Part shown: in pieces, positions 1 through 9,709 of the stretch
Layout: every line of letters starts with the position of its first letter
How positions within the stretch are numbered: the first letter of the stretch is position 1
From: Bradyrhizobium sp. AZCC 1719
Lineage (GTDB): Bacteria > Pseudomonadota > Alphaproteobacteria > Rhizobiales > Xanthobacteraceae
Assembly: GCF_036924525.1 (NCBI RefSeq)
Contig: NZ_JAZHRU010000001.1
Coordinates: 1,517,001 to 1,581,000 of the forward strand
Direction of reading: 5' to 3'
Length of the DNA stretch: 64,000 nucleotides
Notes under the pieces: generated by a model
Databases searched by the model: none
The model's input: the letters and a program-made list of their open reading frames with translations, nothing else
Told to the model about the DNA's origin: nothing
Program-made: the position numbers and the translations under genes

Positions 1-535
1 GGGCATAGCGTTCGGCAATGATACGGCCATCCTTCAGGATCACCATAGCGCGGGTGTTGCGCGGCGCCGACTTGTCCGGCCCGGCGAAGGCGCGGTCGAG
101 TGCGAGAGCAAGTTGCGGCGTCTGCGGTTCGACAATGGCACGGCCAGCGATGTCGGGCAGCAGCGCCGGTTTGGTCTCCGACGGCGGCAACACAATCTCG
201 GCCACGGCACCATCATGATCGAGATAACAGCCCAGACCTTCGCCGCGGTAGACGGCGCGGCTCCCGCCCATGCCGAACAGCGTCACGGTGACGTCCTTGC
301 GCGCGCGGTCGAGGCGATAGTCGAGCGCCCAGGCGATCAGGCCGGCGCCCGGCATCGCGGACGTGGTCTCGGCGAATACCCGCGCCGGGTCGAGGCCGGA
401 GACGAAGGTCTCGGTGCAGAGCACGCTGGCGACGAAGCCGGTCGCGACCTTCGGCACGTCGCGGGCGCGGGAGGCCGAGAGCGCGCTGAGCACCGTGGTG
501 GCGGCGAGGATAAGGATGAGATTTCGTCTGGTCAC
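1..535 (-). CDS. Serine hydrolase, beta-lactamase fold, N-terminal part (runs off left edge)
   Basis: Only about 178 N-terminal residues are in the window. The protein opens with a basic-hydrophobic signal-peptide-like stretch (RRNLILILAATTVLSALSA). The last visible part, AMVILKDGRIIAERYA, matches the strand that precedes the SxxK helix in class C beta-lactamase-like esterases and 6-aminohexanoate-dimer hydrolases. The catalytic serine lies beyond the edge, so activity cannot be judged. The start is taken as GTG at 535 because GGAGG sits five bases upstream. An in-frame ATG at 550 is the alternative. Probably periplasmic. Confidence 0.6.
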   Translation of the reverse strand, partial: MTRRNLILILAATTVLSALSASRARDVPKVATGFVASVLCTETFVSGLDPARVFAETTSAMPGAGLIAWALDYRLDRARKDVTVTLFGMGGSRAVYRGEGLGCYLDHDGAVAEIVLPPSETKPALLPDIAGRAIVEPQTPQLALALDRAFAGPDKSAPRNTRAMVILKDGRIIAERYA

Positions 536-683
536 AGAGGCCTCCGGCATGACGCATCAGCGCGTGCCGGGGATGTTGATGAAGCCGCCGCCGGCCGCTC
601 GCCGGATTTGGAATGCGCGCTGGCCGAATGCTCAATCGCCTCGCCGATTCTGCAATTACACAGCAGTAACAATATGATGCGGG

Positions 684-1748
684 CTAGACCATGGTCGCCT
701 TGAGCCGGCGATATTCGGTCGGCGTAACGCCGGTGATGGCCTTGAAGGCGCGGTTGAAGGGGCCGAGCGACTGGAAGCCGGCATCCATCGCAATCGTGAT
801 CACGGGCACCTCGGCCTGGCTTGGATCAGCCAGCGCCGCCTTGGCTTCGGCGATCCGGTGCTCGTTGAGGAAGACATTGAAGTTGCGGTAGCCAAGCCGC
901 TGGTTGATCAGCCGCCGCAGCCGGTATTCGGGAATGGCGAGTTTGGTTGCGAGCGTGCCGATCGTGACGTTGTCGCGCCGATAGATGCGCTCATCGGCCA
1001 TCAGCCGCATCAGTGCATCGATGAGTTTTTGATCGGCGGCGCTGGATTCGACGACGGCTGCCGTCTCGATTGGATCCGGCTCGACGACCGCTGCGGCCGG
1101 AAACAGATCGGCGCCTTCGACCCGCATCATCGCAATCGCGATGGCCGCGACCACGGCGGCGAGCATCGCCGAATTCAGCGTGTTGGCAATCTCCATGGAG
1201 CCGCTACCGGACAGCGATATCTGCAGCACCGCATTCAGCCCGCCATACAGCGCCGCCGCGCTGACGATAAAGAGGCGGATGCGTCGCCGGCCCTCGACCA
1301 GATCGGCCGACCATGACGCGACGGTCTGCACGACGGCCAGCACGATGAAGCCGAGCGCGAGAATGTTGACCATGATGATGGAAAACTGCACGCCGGATGC
1401 GGGCGCCAGCCACATGCAGTTGACGAAGCTGAAAACCGCGACCGCCGCCCAGACCAGCGCGTGCCACCAGCGCAGCCTGAACGTCTCCTCAAACAGCGCG
1501 CGCGTAAACAGCCAGAACACCACGGCGTTGCCGGTCGACAGCGCGATCACAGGCGCGAGCGCCGGGGCTACCTTCGATGGCACACCGATCGAACAAGTCA
1601 CGGCATGCGCCGCCGATCCCACTGCAAAGGCCACGGCCAAGCGCCCGACGAGCACCGCTCCAAATCCGCGAAACAGCGATACTGCCAGCACCAAGAGCAG
1701 CGCCACGGTGGCGCCGCGCAGGGCGATGTCGAGGGTGGAAAGCAGCAT
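684..1748 (-). CDS. AraC-family transcriptional regulator with membrane N-terminus
   Basis: 354 residues. The first ~210 residues are a run of about six or seven hydrophobic helices (for example GATVALLLVLAVSLF and ALVWAAVAVFSFV), so the sensor half is likely in the inner membrane. The last ~105 residues are an AraC/XylS DNA-binding domain with two helix-turn-helix units; the second has the usual signature AMDAGFQSLGPFNRAFKAIT followed by GVTPTEYRR. This architecture is common in rhizobia, usually with unknown ligands. It is flanked by short non-coding gaps and forms no evident operon; the target is unknown. Confidence 0.85.
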   Translation of the reverse strand: MLLSTLDIALRGATVALLLVLAVSLFRGFGAVLVGRLAVAFAVGSAAHAVTCSIGVPSKVAPALAPVIALSTGNAVVFWLFTRALFEETFRLRWWHALVWAAVAVFSFVNCMWLAPASGVQFSIIMVNILALGFIVLAVVQTVASWSADLVEGRRRIRLFIVSAAALYGGLNAVLQISLSGSGSMEIANTLNSAMLAAVVAAIAIAMMRVEGADLFPAAAVVEPDPIETAAVVESSAADQKLIDALMRLMADERIYRRDNVTIGTLATKLAIPEYRLRRLINQRLGYRNFNVFLNEHRIAEAKAALADPSQAEVPVITIAMDAGFQSLGPFNRAFKAITGVTPTEYRRLKATMV

Positions 1749-1952
1749 CGGACGGTCCGTTCGCGCGGGTCATCCCCGCGCGCCGTCAATCTAGTGTGAA
1801 TCGCACCGTGGTTCAATTTCCGCCGATTAGCCCTTCCAACGATCGCGCGACGTCACCGGCGCTCACCATGGCCGCAGGGACGATATGCCGAGGGATTTGA
1901 ACGCAATCCAGCAATTGCTGCTATAATCGCCGCCAAACCTGAAGGAGTCCCC

Positions 1953-2870
1953 ATGAGCTGGCAACCGTCCAACGATCCCGTGCTCGGCGATCCCAAAAGC
2001 TGCGACGCGCTCGATCTTATCATCGTGCCGCGCACCCGCGATCTCGGCGACGGGTTTGCGGTGCGGCGCGCGCTGCCGCATGGCAAGCGGCAGATGGTCG
2101 GGCCGTTCATCTTCTTCGATCATTTCGGTCCCGTGCAGTTCATGGCCGGCAAAGGCATGGACGTGCGGCCACATCCGCATATCGGGCTCGCCACCGTCAC
2201 CTATCTGTTCGACGGCTCGATCATGCACCGCGACAGCGAGGGCAACATCCAGGAGATCCAGCCCGGCGCGATGAACCTGATGACGGCAGGCCGCGGCATC
2301 GCGCATTCCGAGCGCACGCCGGACGTCCAGCGCCGCGATGGCCAGAAGATGCTCGGCCTGCAAAGCTGGATCGCGCTGCCGGCGGGCTCCGAAGAAATCG
2401 CGCCGTCGTTCCAGCATTACGCGGCCGAAGCGCTGCCGACCGTGAAGGAGAGCGGGTTCACCGCGCGCATTATCGCGGGCCACGGCTTTGGCGTGAAATC
2501 GCCGGTCAGCATGGTCTCGCCCTGGTTCTATACCGAAGTGACGGCGCAGGCCGGCACCAGCGTCCCGCTCGACCCTGACCATGAGGAGCGTGCGATCTAC
2601 CTCGTCGACGGCGAAGTCGAGATCGCGAACGAGCGCTACGAGGGGCCGCGCCTCCTGATCTTCCGCCCCGGCGACCGCATCACGGTGAAGGCGGTCACGC
2701 CGGTGCGGATGATGTTTCTTGGTGGCGACGCGCTGGAAGGCCCGCGGCACATCTGGTGGAATTTCGTTTCCTCCAGCAAGGAGCGGATCGAGCAGGCCAA
2801 ACAGGATTGGAAAACCGGCCGGTTTGCAGCCGTTCCGCAAGAACATGAGTTCATTCCGCTGCCGGAGTGA
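1953..2870 (+). CDS. Pirin family protein
   Basis: 305 residues, full length for a bacterial pirin. It shows the N-terminal bicupin metal-site pattern: FFDHFGPVQF, then VRPHPHIGLATVTYLFDG with the two histidines, then GRGIAHSERTP, which supplies a further His and Glu. The C-terminal cupin ends in the typical HIWWNFVSSSKERIEQAK. Pirins are iron-binding cupins; several bacterial members have quercetin dioxygenase or regulatory roles, but the substrate cannot be inferred here. The start ATG is preceded by GAAGGAG at a normal distance. Confidence 0.92.
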   Translation: MSWQPSNDPVLGDPKSCDALDLIIVPRTRDLGDGFAVRRALPHGKRQMVGPFIFFDHFGPVQFMAGKGMDVRPHPHIGLATVTYLFDGSIMHRDSEGNIQEIQPGAMNLMTAGRGIAHSERTPDVQRRDGQKMLGLQSWIALPAGSEEIAPSFQHYAAEALPTVKESGFTARIIAGHGFGVKSPVSMVSPWFYTEVTAQAGTSVPLDPDHEERAIYLVDGEVEIANERYEGPRLLIFRPGDRITVKAVTPVRMMFLGGDALEGPRHIWWNFVSSSKERIEQAKQDWKTGRFAAVPQEHEFIPLPE

Positions 2871-2939
2871 GCTATTGCTCCGCTTTCTCATTTGCCGCCT
2901 CGCGCTTGCACGAGGCCGCCTGTTCGAAAGCCTGACCAG

Positions 2940-3854
<915 letters not shown>

Positions 3855-3887
3855 ATAGTCAACCGCGACCTCGCTCATTCTCCTGCT

Positions 3888-3990
3888 GTCGTCGCCCGGC
3901 TTGACCGGGCGATCCAGTACGCCGCGGCTTCTCGATTCATTCACTGCTTTCTCTGGGATACTGGGTCGCCCGGTCAAGCCGGGCGATGAC
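3888..3990. repeat. Intergenic palindrome, GTCRTCGCCCGG family
   Basis: A 103-bp imperfect inverted repeat. Each arm is itself palindromic (CGCCCGGCTTGACCGGGCG), and the arms are separated by a spacer with the recurring phrases CCAGTAC and CTCTGGGATACTGG. The same layout with different stem sequences recurs at 8748, 8858, 49933 and 60411. It fills the gap between purC and the next gene. Confidence 0.85.
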
Positions 3991-4078
3991 AACTGTGGAC
4001 GAGGCGGCCTTACCGTCATTGCGTCACCCTCACCTCCAATGCCAAGCTTCCAGGAAATAATATCCAGGGAGCGCCTCA

Positions 4079-4882
4079 ATGACCGAAGTCGATTCCGTGC
4101 TCGTCGAGCGTGATGGTCCGGTGACCATCGTTTCCATCAACCGTCCGCATTGTCGCAACGCCGTTGACGGCGCGACCGCGCGGAAACTCTACGATGCGTT
4201 TCTTGCTTTCGATGTCGACGAGAGCGCGTCGGTTGCAGTGTTCACCGGCACCGGCGGCTATTTCTGCGCCGGCGCTGATCTGAAGGCGGTGGCGGCGGGC
4301 GATCCGAACAAGAGGCGGGAACTCGGCGGCCACGATTCGATTGCGCCGATGGGGCCAAGCCGGTTGCGGCTGTCGAAGCCGGTGATTGCCGCGGTCGAAG
4401 GCTTTGCGGTGGCCGGCGGCATGGAGCTCGCGCTATGGGCCGACATGCGCGTGGTTGCGGAAGACGCGACCTTCGGCATCTTCTGCCGCCGGTTTGGCGT
4501 GCCGTTGATCGATCTCGGCACCATTCGGCTACCGCGGCTGATCGGGCACTCGCAGGCGATCGACTTGATCCTCACCGGCCGGCCGGTCGGCGCGCAGGAG
4601 GCGCTGCGGATGGGCCTGGCCAATCGCGTCGTTGGCCGCGGCGAGGCAGCCGCCCAGGCGATTGCACTGGCACAGGAGATCGCGCGCTTCCCGCAAAAAT
4701 GCCTGCGCGCCGATCGGCTGTCGGCGCTGCGGCAATGGGATCTTGCGGAGGAGGAAGCGATCGCCAACGAAATGCGCGGCGGGCTCGCGGTGATTGCGTC
4801 AGGAGAAACACTGTCGGGCGCGACGCGGTTTGCTTCCGGCGTGGGACGTCATGGCGCGTTTGCGAGTGACGCGAGCGATTAG
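4079..4882 (+). CDS. Crotonase / enoyl-CoA hydratase family protein
   Basis: 267 residues with the crotonase core. CAGADLKAV forms the first oxyanion strand and GFAVAGGMELALWADM the second, carrying the first catalytic glutamate position. At the second catalytic position, where true enoyl-CoA hydratases have a Glu in a PE motif, this protein reads FGVPLIDLGT, so the residue is not Glu. It may therefore be an isomerase, hydrolase or other crotonase rather than a standard hydratase. SD-like CAGGGAG precedes the ATG. It converges with gabD across a perfect hairpin. Confidence 0.85.
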   Translation: MTEVDSVLVERDGPVTIVSINRPHCRNAVDGATARKLYDAFLAFDVDESASVAVFTGTGGYFCAGADLKAVAAGDPNKRRELGGHDSIAPMGPSRLRLSKPVIAAVEGFAVAGGMELALWADMRVVAEDATFGIFCRRFGVPLIDLGTIRLPRLIGHSQAIDLILTGRPVGAQEALRMGLANRVVGRGEAAAQAIALAQEIARFPQKCLRADRLSALRQWDLAEEEAIANEMRGGLAVIASGETLSGATRFASGVGRHGAFASDASD

Positions 4883-4889
4883 AGGAGCC

Positions 4890-4915
4890 GTCGTCCCTGC
4901 GAACGCAGGGACGAC
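4890..4915. terminator. Bidirectional hairpin between convergent genes
   Basis: A perfect 11-bp inverted repeat (GTCGTCCCTGC / GCAGGGACGAC) with a 4-base loop lies between the stop codons of the crotonase and gabD. There is no long T run on either side, so it may be a Rho-independent-like terminator or a mini-palindrome of the genome's repeat families. Confidence 0.5.
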
Positions 4916-4928
4916 GAGAGAGTTTGGG

Positions 4929-6425
4929 CTACACCCCGGCCATCATCACGTATTTGATCTCGACATATTCTTCCATGCCGTGATGCGAGCCTTCGCGCCC
5001 CAAGCCTGACTCCTTGACGCCGCCGAAGGGCGCGACTTCGGTGGTGATGAGGCCGGTGTTGACGCCGACCATGCCTGACTCCAGCGCTTCGGCGACGCGC
5101 CAGACGCGGCCGAGATCGCGGGAATAGAAGTAGGAGGCCAGGCCGAACGGCGAGGCGTTGCACATCGCGATCACGTCGGCTTCATCCTTGAAGCGGAATA
5201 CCGGCGCCAGCGGCCCAAACGTTTCTTCATGCGCGACCAGCGCATCCGGCTTCACATTCGACAGCACCGTCGGCTCGAAGAAGCTGCCGCCGAGCGCATG
5301 GCGCTTGCCGCCGGTGACGATCTTCGCGCCGCCCTTCACCGCATTCTCGATGTGTTTCTCGACCTTGAGTACCGCGTCCATGTTGATCAGGGGACCCTGC
5401 ACCACGCCCTGCTCCGTGCCGTCGCCGATCTTCATCGCCGCGACCTTCTTGGAAAGCTTCTCGACGAACGCGTCGTAGATCTTGTCCTGGGCGTAGAGGC
5501 GGTTGGCGCAGACACAGGTCTGGCCCATGTTGCGATACTTCGAGATCATCGCGCCCTCGACCGCGGCATCGATATCGGCATCATCGAACACCACAAACGG
5601 CGCGTTGCCGCCGAGCTCGAGGCCGAGCTTCTTCACGCCGACGGCGGCCTGCTGATAGAGGATCTTTCCGACTTCGGTCGAGCCGGTGAAGCCGACGAAC
5701 CGCACCGCGGGATGCTCGCACAGCACCTTGCCGATCGCGGACGAATTGCCGGTGAGGATGTTGAACACGCCCTTCGGCACGCCGGCCTTTTCGGCGAGCG
5801 CGACCAGCGCCAGCGCGGTCAGCGGCGTTTCATTGGCGGGCTTGAGCACCACGGTGCAGCCGGCGGCGAGCGCCGGCGAGACTTTCCGGGTGATCATCGA
5901 ACACGGGAAATTCCACGGCGTGATCGCGCCGCAGACGCCGATCGGCTGCTTGATCGCGAGTAGCCGCGCATCCGGCCGCTGGGTCGGAATGGTTTCGCCA
6001 TAGACGCGGCGGGCTTCTTCGGCGAAGAATTCGACATAGGCGCCGCCGATATCGACTTCACCGAGCGCTTCCGCCAGCGGCTTGCCTTGTTCCGACGTGA
6101 GGATCAGCGCGAGATCCTCGCGGTTTGCCGCGATCAGCTCGAACCACTTTCGCAAAATGTTGGAGCGCTGTTTGGCGGTGAGCTTGGCCCAGGCGGGGAA
6201 TGCACGCTCGGCGGCTTCGACGGCTTGCGTCGCTTCGGCCGTGCTGAACGCCGGGACTTTTGCGAGTTCGACACCGTTGACCGGATTGGTGACCGGGCGC
6301 GACGGCGTGCCGACCCAGGCGCCGTCGATGTAGCAGCGGTCGCGCAGCAGCGAGGAATCTTTCAGGCGGTCATGCAGCGAGGGCGTGGAGGTTTTTGAAG
6401 CGCGTGCGGCAACGGGCGGGTTCAT
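4929..6425 (-). CDS. gabD: NAD(P)-dependent succinate-semialdehyde dehydrogenase
   Basis: 498 residues, full-length aldehyde dehydrogenase. Motifs in order: PWNFPCSMITRKVSPALAAG (cofactor and substrate channel), FTGSTEVGK (nucleotide binding), LELGGNAPF with the general-base Glu, and MGQTCVCANR with the catalytic Cys and the paired cysteine typical of GabD-type SSADH. The C-terminus GVKESGLGREGSHHGMEEY also fits GabD. It oxidises succinate semialdehyde to succinate at the end of the GABA shunt. No gabT neighbour is present, so the physiological substrate could be a related semialdehyde. Confidence 0.9.
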   Translation of the reverse strand: MNPPVAARASKTSTPSLHDRLKDSSLLRDRCYIDGAWVGTPSRPVTNPVNGVELAKVPAFSTAEATQAVEAAERAFPAWAKLTAKQRSNILRKWFELIAANREDLALILTSEQGKPLAEALGEVDIGGAYVEFFAEEARRVYGETIPTQRPDARLLAIKQPIGVCGAITPWNFPCSMITRKVSPALAAGCTVVLKPANETPLTALALVALAEKAGVPKGVFNILTGNSSAIGKVLCEHPAVRFVGFTGSTEVGKILYQQAAVGVKKLGLELGGNAPFVVFDDADIDAAVEGAMISKYRNMGQTCVCANRLYAQDKIYDAFVEKLSKKVAAMKIGDGTEQGVVQGPLINMDAVLKVEKHIENAVKGGAKIVTGGKRHALGGSFFEPTVLSNVKPDALVAHEETFGPLAPVFRFKDEADVIAMCNASPFGLASYFYSRDLGRVWRVAEALESGMVGVNTGLITTEVAPFGGVKESGLGREGSHHGMEEYVEIKYVMMAGV

Positions 6426-6540
6426 GGCGTACTCCTCGGATTTTCTTGAAGGATTGGTCCGAGTATAGGCCCAAACCAGCGCCGATGCACCGGCGCCAGA
6501 CGCGGGTCTGCTTCAAGCAATTTTGAGGGGGTTATTGGCC

Positions 6541-6614
6541 GTCATTCCGGGGCGATGCGAAGCATCGAACCCGGAATCTCGAGATTCCGGGTTCGCTTCG
6601 CGCCCCGGAATGAC
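6541..6614. repeat. Intergenic palindrome, GTCATTCCGGGG family
   Basis: A 74-bp inverted repeat starting GTCATTCCGGGGCGATGCG and ending CGCCCCGGAATGAC, with the inner palindrome GGAATCTCGAGATTCC. Related copies are at 26544 and 63182, where a smaller palindrome is inserted into the distal arm. This copy is uninterrupted. Confidence 0.85.
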
Positions 6615-6624
6615 GATCCCTCAC

Positions 6625-6945
6625 TCACGCCGCGCCGCTCATATAGGTCTCGCGGCGGCCGATCATGCGCTGCGCGGCCGCCTTGGCGTCGGCTTTGGTG
6701 GAGGTCGCGCAGGTCCGGTATTCGAGATCGGGCAATTTGGCCGTATCACGGCGGCCGAACCAGGATTTGGAGCCGACCGCAAGTTGCGCCAGCGCCTGGG
6801 CGACGTTGTCGACCGCCTCGAACGAGTACAGCGCGCCGGTACCGGCGTAGCGGACTTCGTAGATTCCGGGCGAGATCGGCGCCTCGATATTTTCGCCACG
6901 CCCGGGACGGGGATAGCGCTTCCATTCACTCCAAGTCGAAATCAT
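6625..6945 (-). CDS. Small hypothetical protein
   Basis: 106 residues, no family recognised. It has a compact soluble composition: MISTWSEWKRYPRPGRGE, then PGIYEVRYAGTGALYSFE and, near the end, RTCATSTKADAKAAAQRMI. Codon use looks like its neighbours and the opposite frames are less convincing, so it is probably a real gene. The start is placed at the ATG at 6945 because conserved-looking sequence begins there; a start at 6960 is also open. The palindrome at 6541-6614 sits just beyond its stop. Confidence 0.55.
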   Translation of the reverse strand: MISTWSEWKRYPRPGRGENIEAPISPGIYEVRYAGTGALYSFEAVDNVAQALAQLAVGSKSWFGRRDTAKLPDLEYRTCATSTKADAKAAAQRMIGRRETYMSGAA

Positions 6946-7300
6946 TGCGTACCTGTGCACAGCCGAGAAATGACAAGCATTTTGGTTAATTTGACCCCAG
7001 CCAACGCGCTGGCGTTTGTGCTGGAAACTGAACGCCTTACTGAAAAAGATCGGCGAGGGGAATCGCAGGCCTAATCACGTTATCGTGGATGGTTAAACCG
7101 GTCACTGCCATTGCCCTGCGTCCCCGCAGAAAGCGGCGATGTGTTGCCGTTTTGTGCCGCCAGCCCGGCGCACCTGCTGCCCACCCTCCTTGCTTATCAC
7201 GAGATCGCGACATCGGCGGCGGCGCCCGCCGAGCGCTTGCGGGATCACGCGGCCGGGAGGAAGATCGCGCCACTCCATAAAAACAAACGGGAGGTGCCCC

Positions 7301-8494
7301 ATGCAAAGCAAAGCCGCGATCGATCAGGTTCTGCGTCAGAAATGCGAGGCGAAGGAAATTCCCGGCGTGGTCGCGATGGCGGCCACCAGCAAAGAGGTGA
7401 TCTACCAGGGCGCGTTCGGCCAGCGCGACCTTTCCAAGGACGACGTCATGACCGCCGACAGCGTGTTCTGGATCGCCTCGATGACCAAGGCGATCACGAC
7501 CGCGGCCGGCATGCAGCTCGTGGAGCAAGGCAAGCTCTCGCTCGACGAGCCGATCGGCAAGCTGCTGCCTGATTTGGCCAACCCGCAGGTGCTGGAAGGC
7601 TTTGACGCCAGCGGCGAGCCGAAGCTGCGTCCCGCCACGAAGCCGATCACGCTGCGCCAGCTCATGACCCATACGGCCGGTTTCTGCTACGAGATGTGGA
7701 ACGGCGACATGGGGAAATACATGGAGAAGACCGGCACGCCCGGCGTCATCACCTGCCTGAACGCCGCGCTGAAGGCGCCGATCATGTCCGATCCCGGCAC
7801 GCGCTGGGAATACGGCACCAATATCGATTTCGTCGGCAAGGCGGTGGAAGCCGTCAGCGGCAAGCGGCTCGATGTTTACCTGCACGATAACATGTTCACC
7901 CCGCTCGGCATGAACGACACCGCCTTCAAGATCACCGATGCGATGCGCCAGCGGCTGGTCGGCATGCATGCCCGCGGCCCGGATGGCTCGCTGGCGCCAA
8001 TCCCGTTCGAACTCGAACAGGCGCCGGAATTTCACATGGGCGGCGGCGGCCTCTACGGCACCGCGGCCGACTACATCAAGTTCACCCAGATGATCCTCAA
8101 CAAGGGCCGCGGCAACGGCAACGAGGTGCTGAAGCCCGAGACGGTCGCGCTGATGAGCCAGAACCACATCGGCGATCTCACGATGGGCAAGATGGTGACG
8201 GTGGCACCGATCTACACCAACGACGTCGATCTCTATCCCGATATCGTCAAGAAGTGGGGGCTCTCGTTCCTCATCAACACCGCTCCGACGGCCGAGGGGC
8301 GCAGCACCGGCAGCCTGGCCTGGGCCGGCCTCGCCAACACGTATTTCTGGATCGACCCGGCGCGCGACGTCAGCGGTGTGATCCTGATGCAGTTGTTGCC
8401 GTTCGCCGACGCCACGTGCCTGGAAGCCTTTGCGGGATTTGAGCGCGGGGTGTACGCCGGGCTCGATGCCGGCAGCGGCCAACGCGCGGCGTGA
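7301..8494 (+). CDS. Serine hydrolase / class VIII esterase-like (beta-lactamase fold)
   Basis: 397 residues. It carries the SxxK motif (WIASMTKAIT, Ser nucleophile and Lys base), a tyrosine motif YGTN in the YxN position, and a late GGGGLYGTAADY segment typical of esterase EstB-like and penicillin-binding-protein-like hydrolases. No signal peptide is visible, so it is likely cytoplasmic, as many class VIII esterases are. The ATG at 7301 is preceded by GGGAGGTG at ideal spacing; the frame is open upstream but without family sequence. The substrate is unknown. A second, secreted relative is cut by the left edge of the window. Confidence 0.88.
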   Translation: MQSKAAIDQVLRQKCEAKEIPGVVAMAATSKEVIYQGAFGQRDLSKDDVMTADSVFWIASMTKAITTAAGMQLVEQGKLSLDEPIGKLLPDLANPQVLEGFDASGEPKLRPATKPITLRQLMTHTAGFCYEMWNGDMGKYMEKTGTPGVITCLNAALKAPIMSDPGTRWEYGTNIDFVGKAVEAVSGKRLDVYLHDNMFTPLGMNDTAFKITDAMRQRLVGMHARGPDGSLAPIPFELEQAPEFHMGGGGLYGTAADYIKFTQMILNKGRGNGNEVLKPETVALMSQNHIGDLTMGKMVTVAPIYTNDVDLYPDIVKKWGLSFLINTAPTAEGRSTGSLAWAGLANTYFWIDPARDVSGVILMQLLPFADATCLEAFAGFERGVYAGLDAGSGQRAA

Positions 8495-8553
8495 GTGCAA
8501 GAGGCGACGCGATCGCCTTTGCTCTTCGTGCGTCACAGCAAGCTCCCTCCGTT

Positions 8554-8656
8554 CCCTCTCCCCTTGCGGGAGAGGGTCAGGGAGAGGGGTAAGCCGCGAG
8601 CGCCGGTGTGTGTGGCTTACCCCTCTCTCCAACTCTCCCCCGCAAGGGGGGAGAGG
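8554..8656. repeat. Long imperfect inverted repeat, CCCTCTCCCC family
   Basis: The left arm CCCTCTCCCCTTGCGGGAGA continues through AGGGAGAGGGGTAAGCC and folds back on GGCTTACCCCTCTCTCC and CCCCGCAAGGGGGGAGAG. The result is a stem of about 45 bp with a short loop. Confidence 0.85.
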
Positions 8657-8747
8657 ACGCAGCGGAGTTCGTGGCGAGCATCTGGAAAATGAACAACGAG
8701 AGCGGCGACGCTTTCGCGTGTCGCACTCCCTCACCTCACCCACAGAC

Positions 8748-8834
8748 GTCATGCCCCGCGCATGCGGGGCATCCAGTACGCTGCGGCCTATCGATTCAAT
8801 CATCGCTGTCTCTGGATCGTCATGGCAATGACGG
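8748..8834. repeat. Palindrome, GTCATGCCCCGC family (partly degraded)
   Basis: It begins GTCATGCCCCGCGCATGCGG, then carries the CCAGTACGCTGCGG spacer phrase, and ends in a shortened right arm (GTCATGGCAATGAC). It has the same layout as the repeat at 3888 but with a different stem core. Confidence 0.75.
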
Positions 8835-8857
8835 GAGGTAGCGACACGCCCACAGCC

Positions 8858-8989
8858 GTCATCCCCGCGAAGGCGGGGATCCAGTACGCCGCGGCTTCTC
8901 GGTTCAATTACCGCTGTCTCTGGGATACTGGGTCACCCGCCGGAGCCTGTCATCGGGCGCGCATTCGCGCGACCCGTTGGCGGGTGACG
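8858..8989. repeat. Palindrome with nested 36-bp module
   Basis: The left arm GTCATCCCCGCGAAGGCGGG is followed by the CCAGTACGCCGCGG spacer. The right arm GGTCACCCGC...GCGGGTGAC is interrupted at its loop by a 36-bp module at 8941-8976 that starts CGGAGCCTGTCATCGGGCGC. The same module is found at 16767, 18483 and 21230 in other repeat families. Confidence 0.8.
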
Positions 8990-8999
8990 ACAAGAGAGT

Positions 9000-9690
9000 G
9001 TGCGGCGCTGTCATTGTTCGTCAAACACACCTTCGCGATCTCGCGACATGAACTGCCCGAGGTTTGCATCTTCGTTCGCCCTCCCTAGGAACAGAGGGCG
9101 CAGGGAAGACCGGGTGCGCGCTGCACCCGCGGTCTCGTGTGCAATTGCGCAAAAAGAACGCGCACACGAGCATACAGGTCCAGCGGAGAGCATCCGGCCT
9201 TCCCTGCGCAATGGTTTTACGGCGTACTTCGCGCTCTCCCCGGTGTGCGAATTCCTTTAGCCACCGTCATCCGCGGATTGATGGATGGGGTCGGCCCGGT
9301 CGGGCCGGCACATCCTCCGCGGACTTGACACCAGCCACGGGTGCCAGGACCACACGACTTGGCCGTACGCGGCACGCCTTTACGCCAGAAGCTTCGACGG
9401 GCTTGGTACCTATCCGCCGAGATCTAGCGAGAGGCGCTTTCAGCATCGGTCGTCTGCGTGCCGTCCCTTCGCTCACGAACTCAAGAAGAGCCCGCCCTGC
9501 GACGACGTCTGCGCGCCCGACGCTGCCGCGTCCACCGCACCCCGCCCCGCGTTTAGTGACGATCGCGAAACGCCCCTCTTTGGTGGGACGGGATGGCGGA
9601 AGTTGTACGAGTGATTTGGGTCAATCGCGAAGCGAATTATTTTTGCGGGAGGGGCGGTTTTTGATTTGCGTTGTCGGGCAAATCAGTGCT
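9000..9690. repeat. Roughly 690-bp structured non-coding element
   Basis: A gene-free segment with several perfect short dyads: 9-bp arms at 9134-9142/9162-9170, 7-bp arms at 9292-9298/9301-9307, and 8-bp arms (TGATTTGC/GCAAATCA) at 9662-9669/9678-9685. From memory, long non-coding repeats of this general make-up, with phrases such as AGGGCGCAGGGAA and CAGGACCACACGACTT, occur in several Bradyrhizobium genomes; I cannot check this here. The exact ends are uncertain. It lies directly downstream of the vsr-like gene and may mark the edge of the island. Confidence 0.5.
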
Positions 9691-9709
9691 GGGGCGATGC
9701 GGAGCTTCG

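Larger units (their letters stand above)
8495..9709. other. 1.2-kb gene-free stretch filled with repeats
   Basis: No convincing gene on either strand. It contains, in order, a GC-rich long inverted repeat (8554-8656), two GTCATGCCCC-type palindromes (8748-8834 and 8858-8989), and a roughly 690-bp structured non-coding element (9000-9690) that abuts the methyltransferase/NurA/HerA/Vsr operon. The open frames here encode low-complexity, Arg/Ala/Pro-rich peptides expected by chance in GC-rich DNA. Confidence 0.7.

Noticed and set aside
8748..8989. Repeated palindromes as a possible CRISPR array
   Set aside because: Units are not evenly spaced, lack unique spacers and occur in scattered single copies; no cas genes are near.
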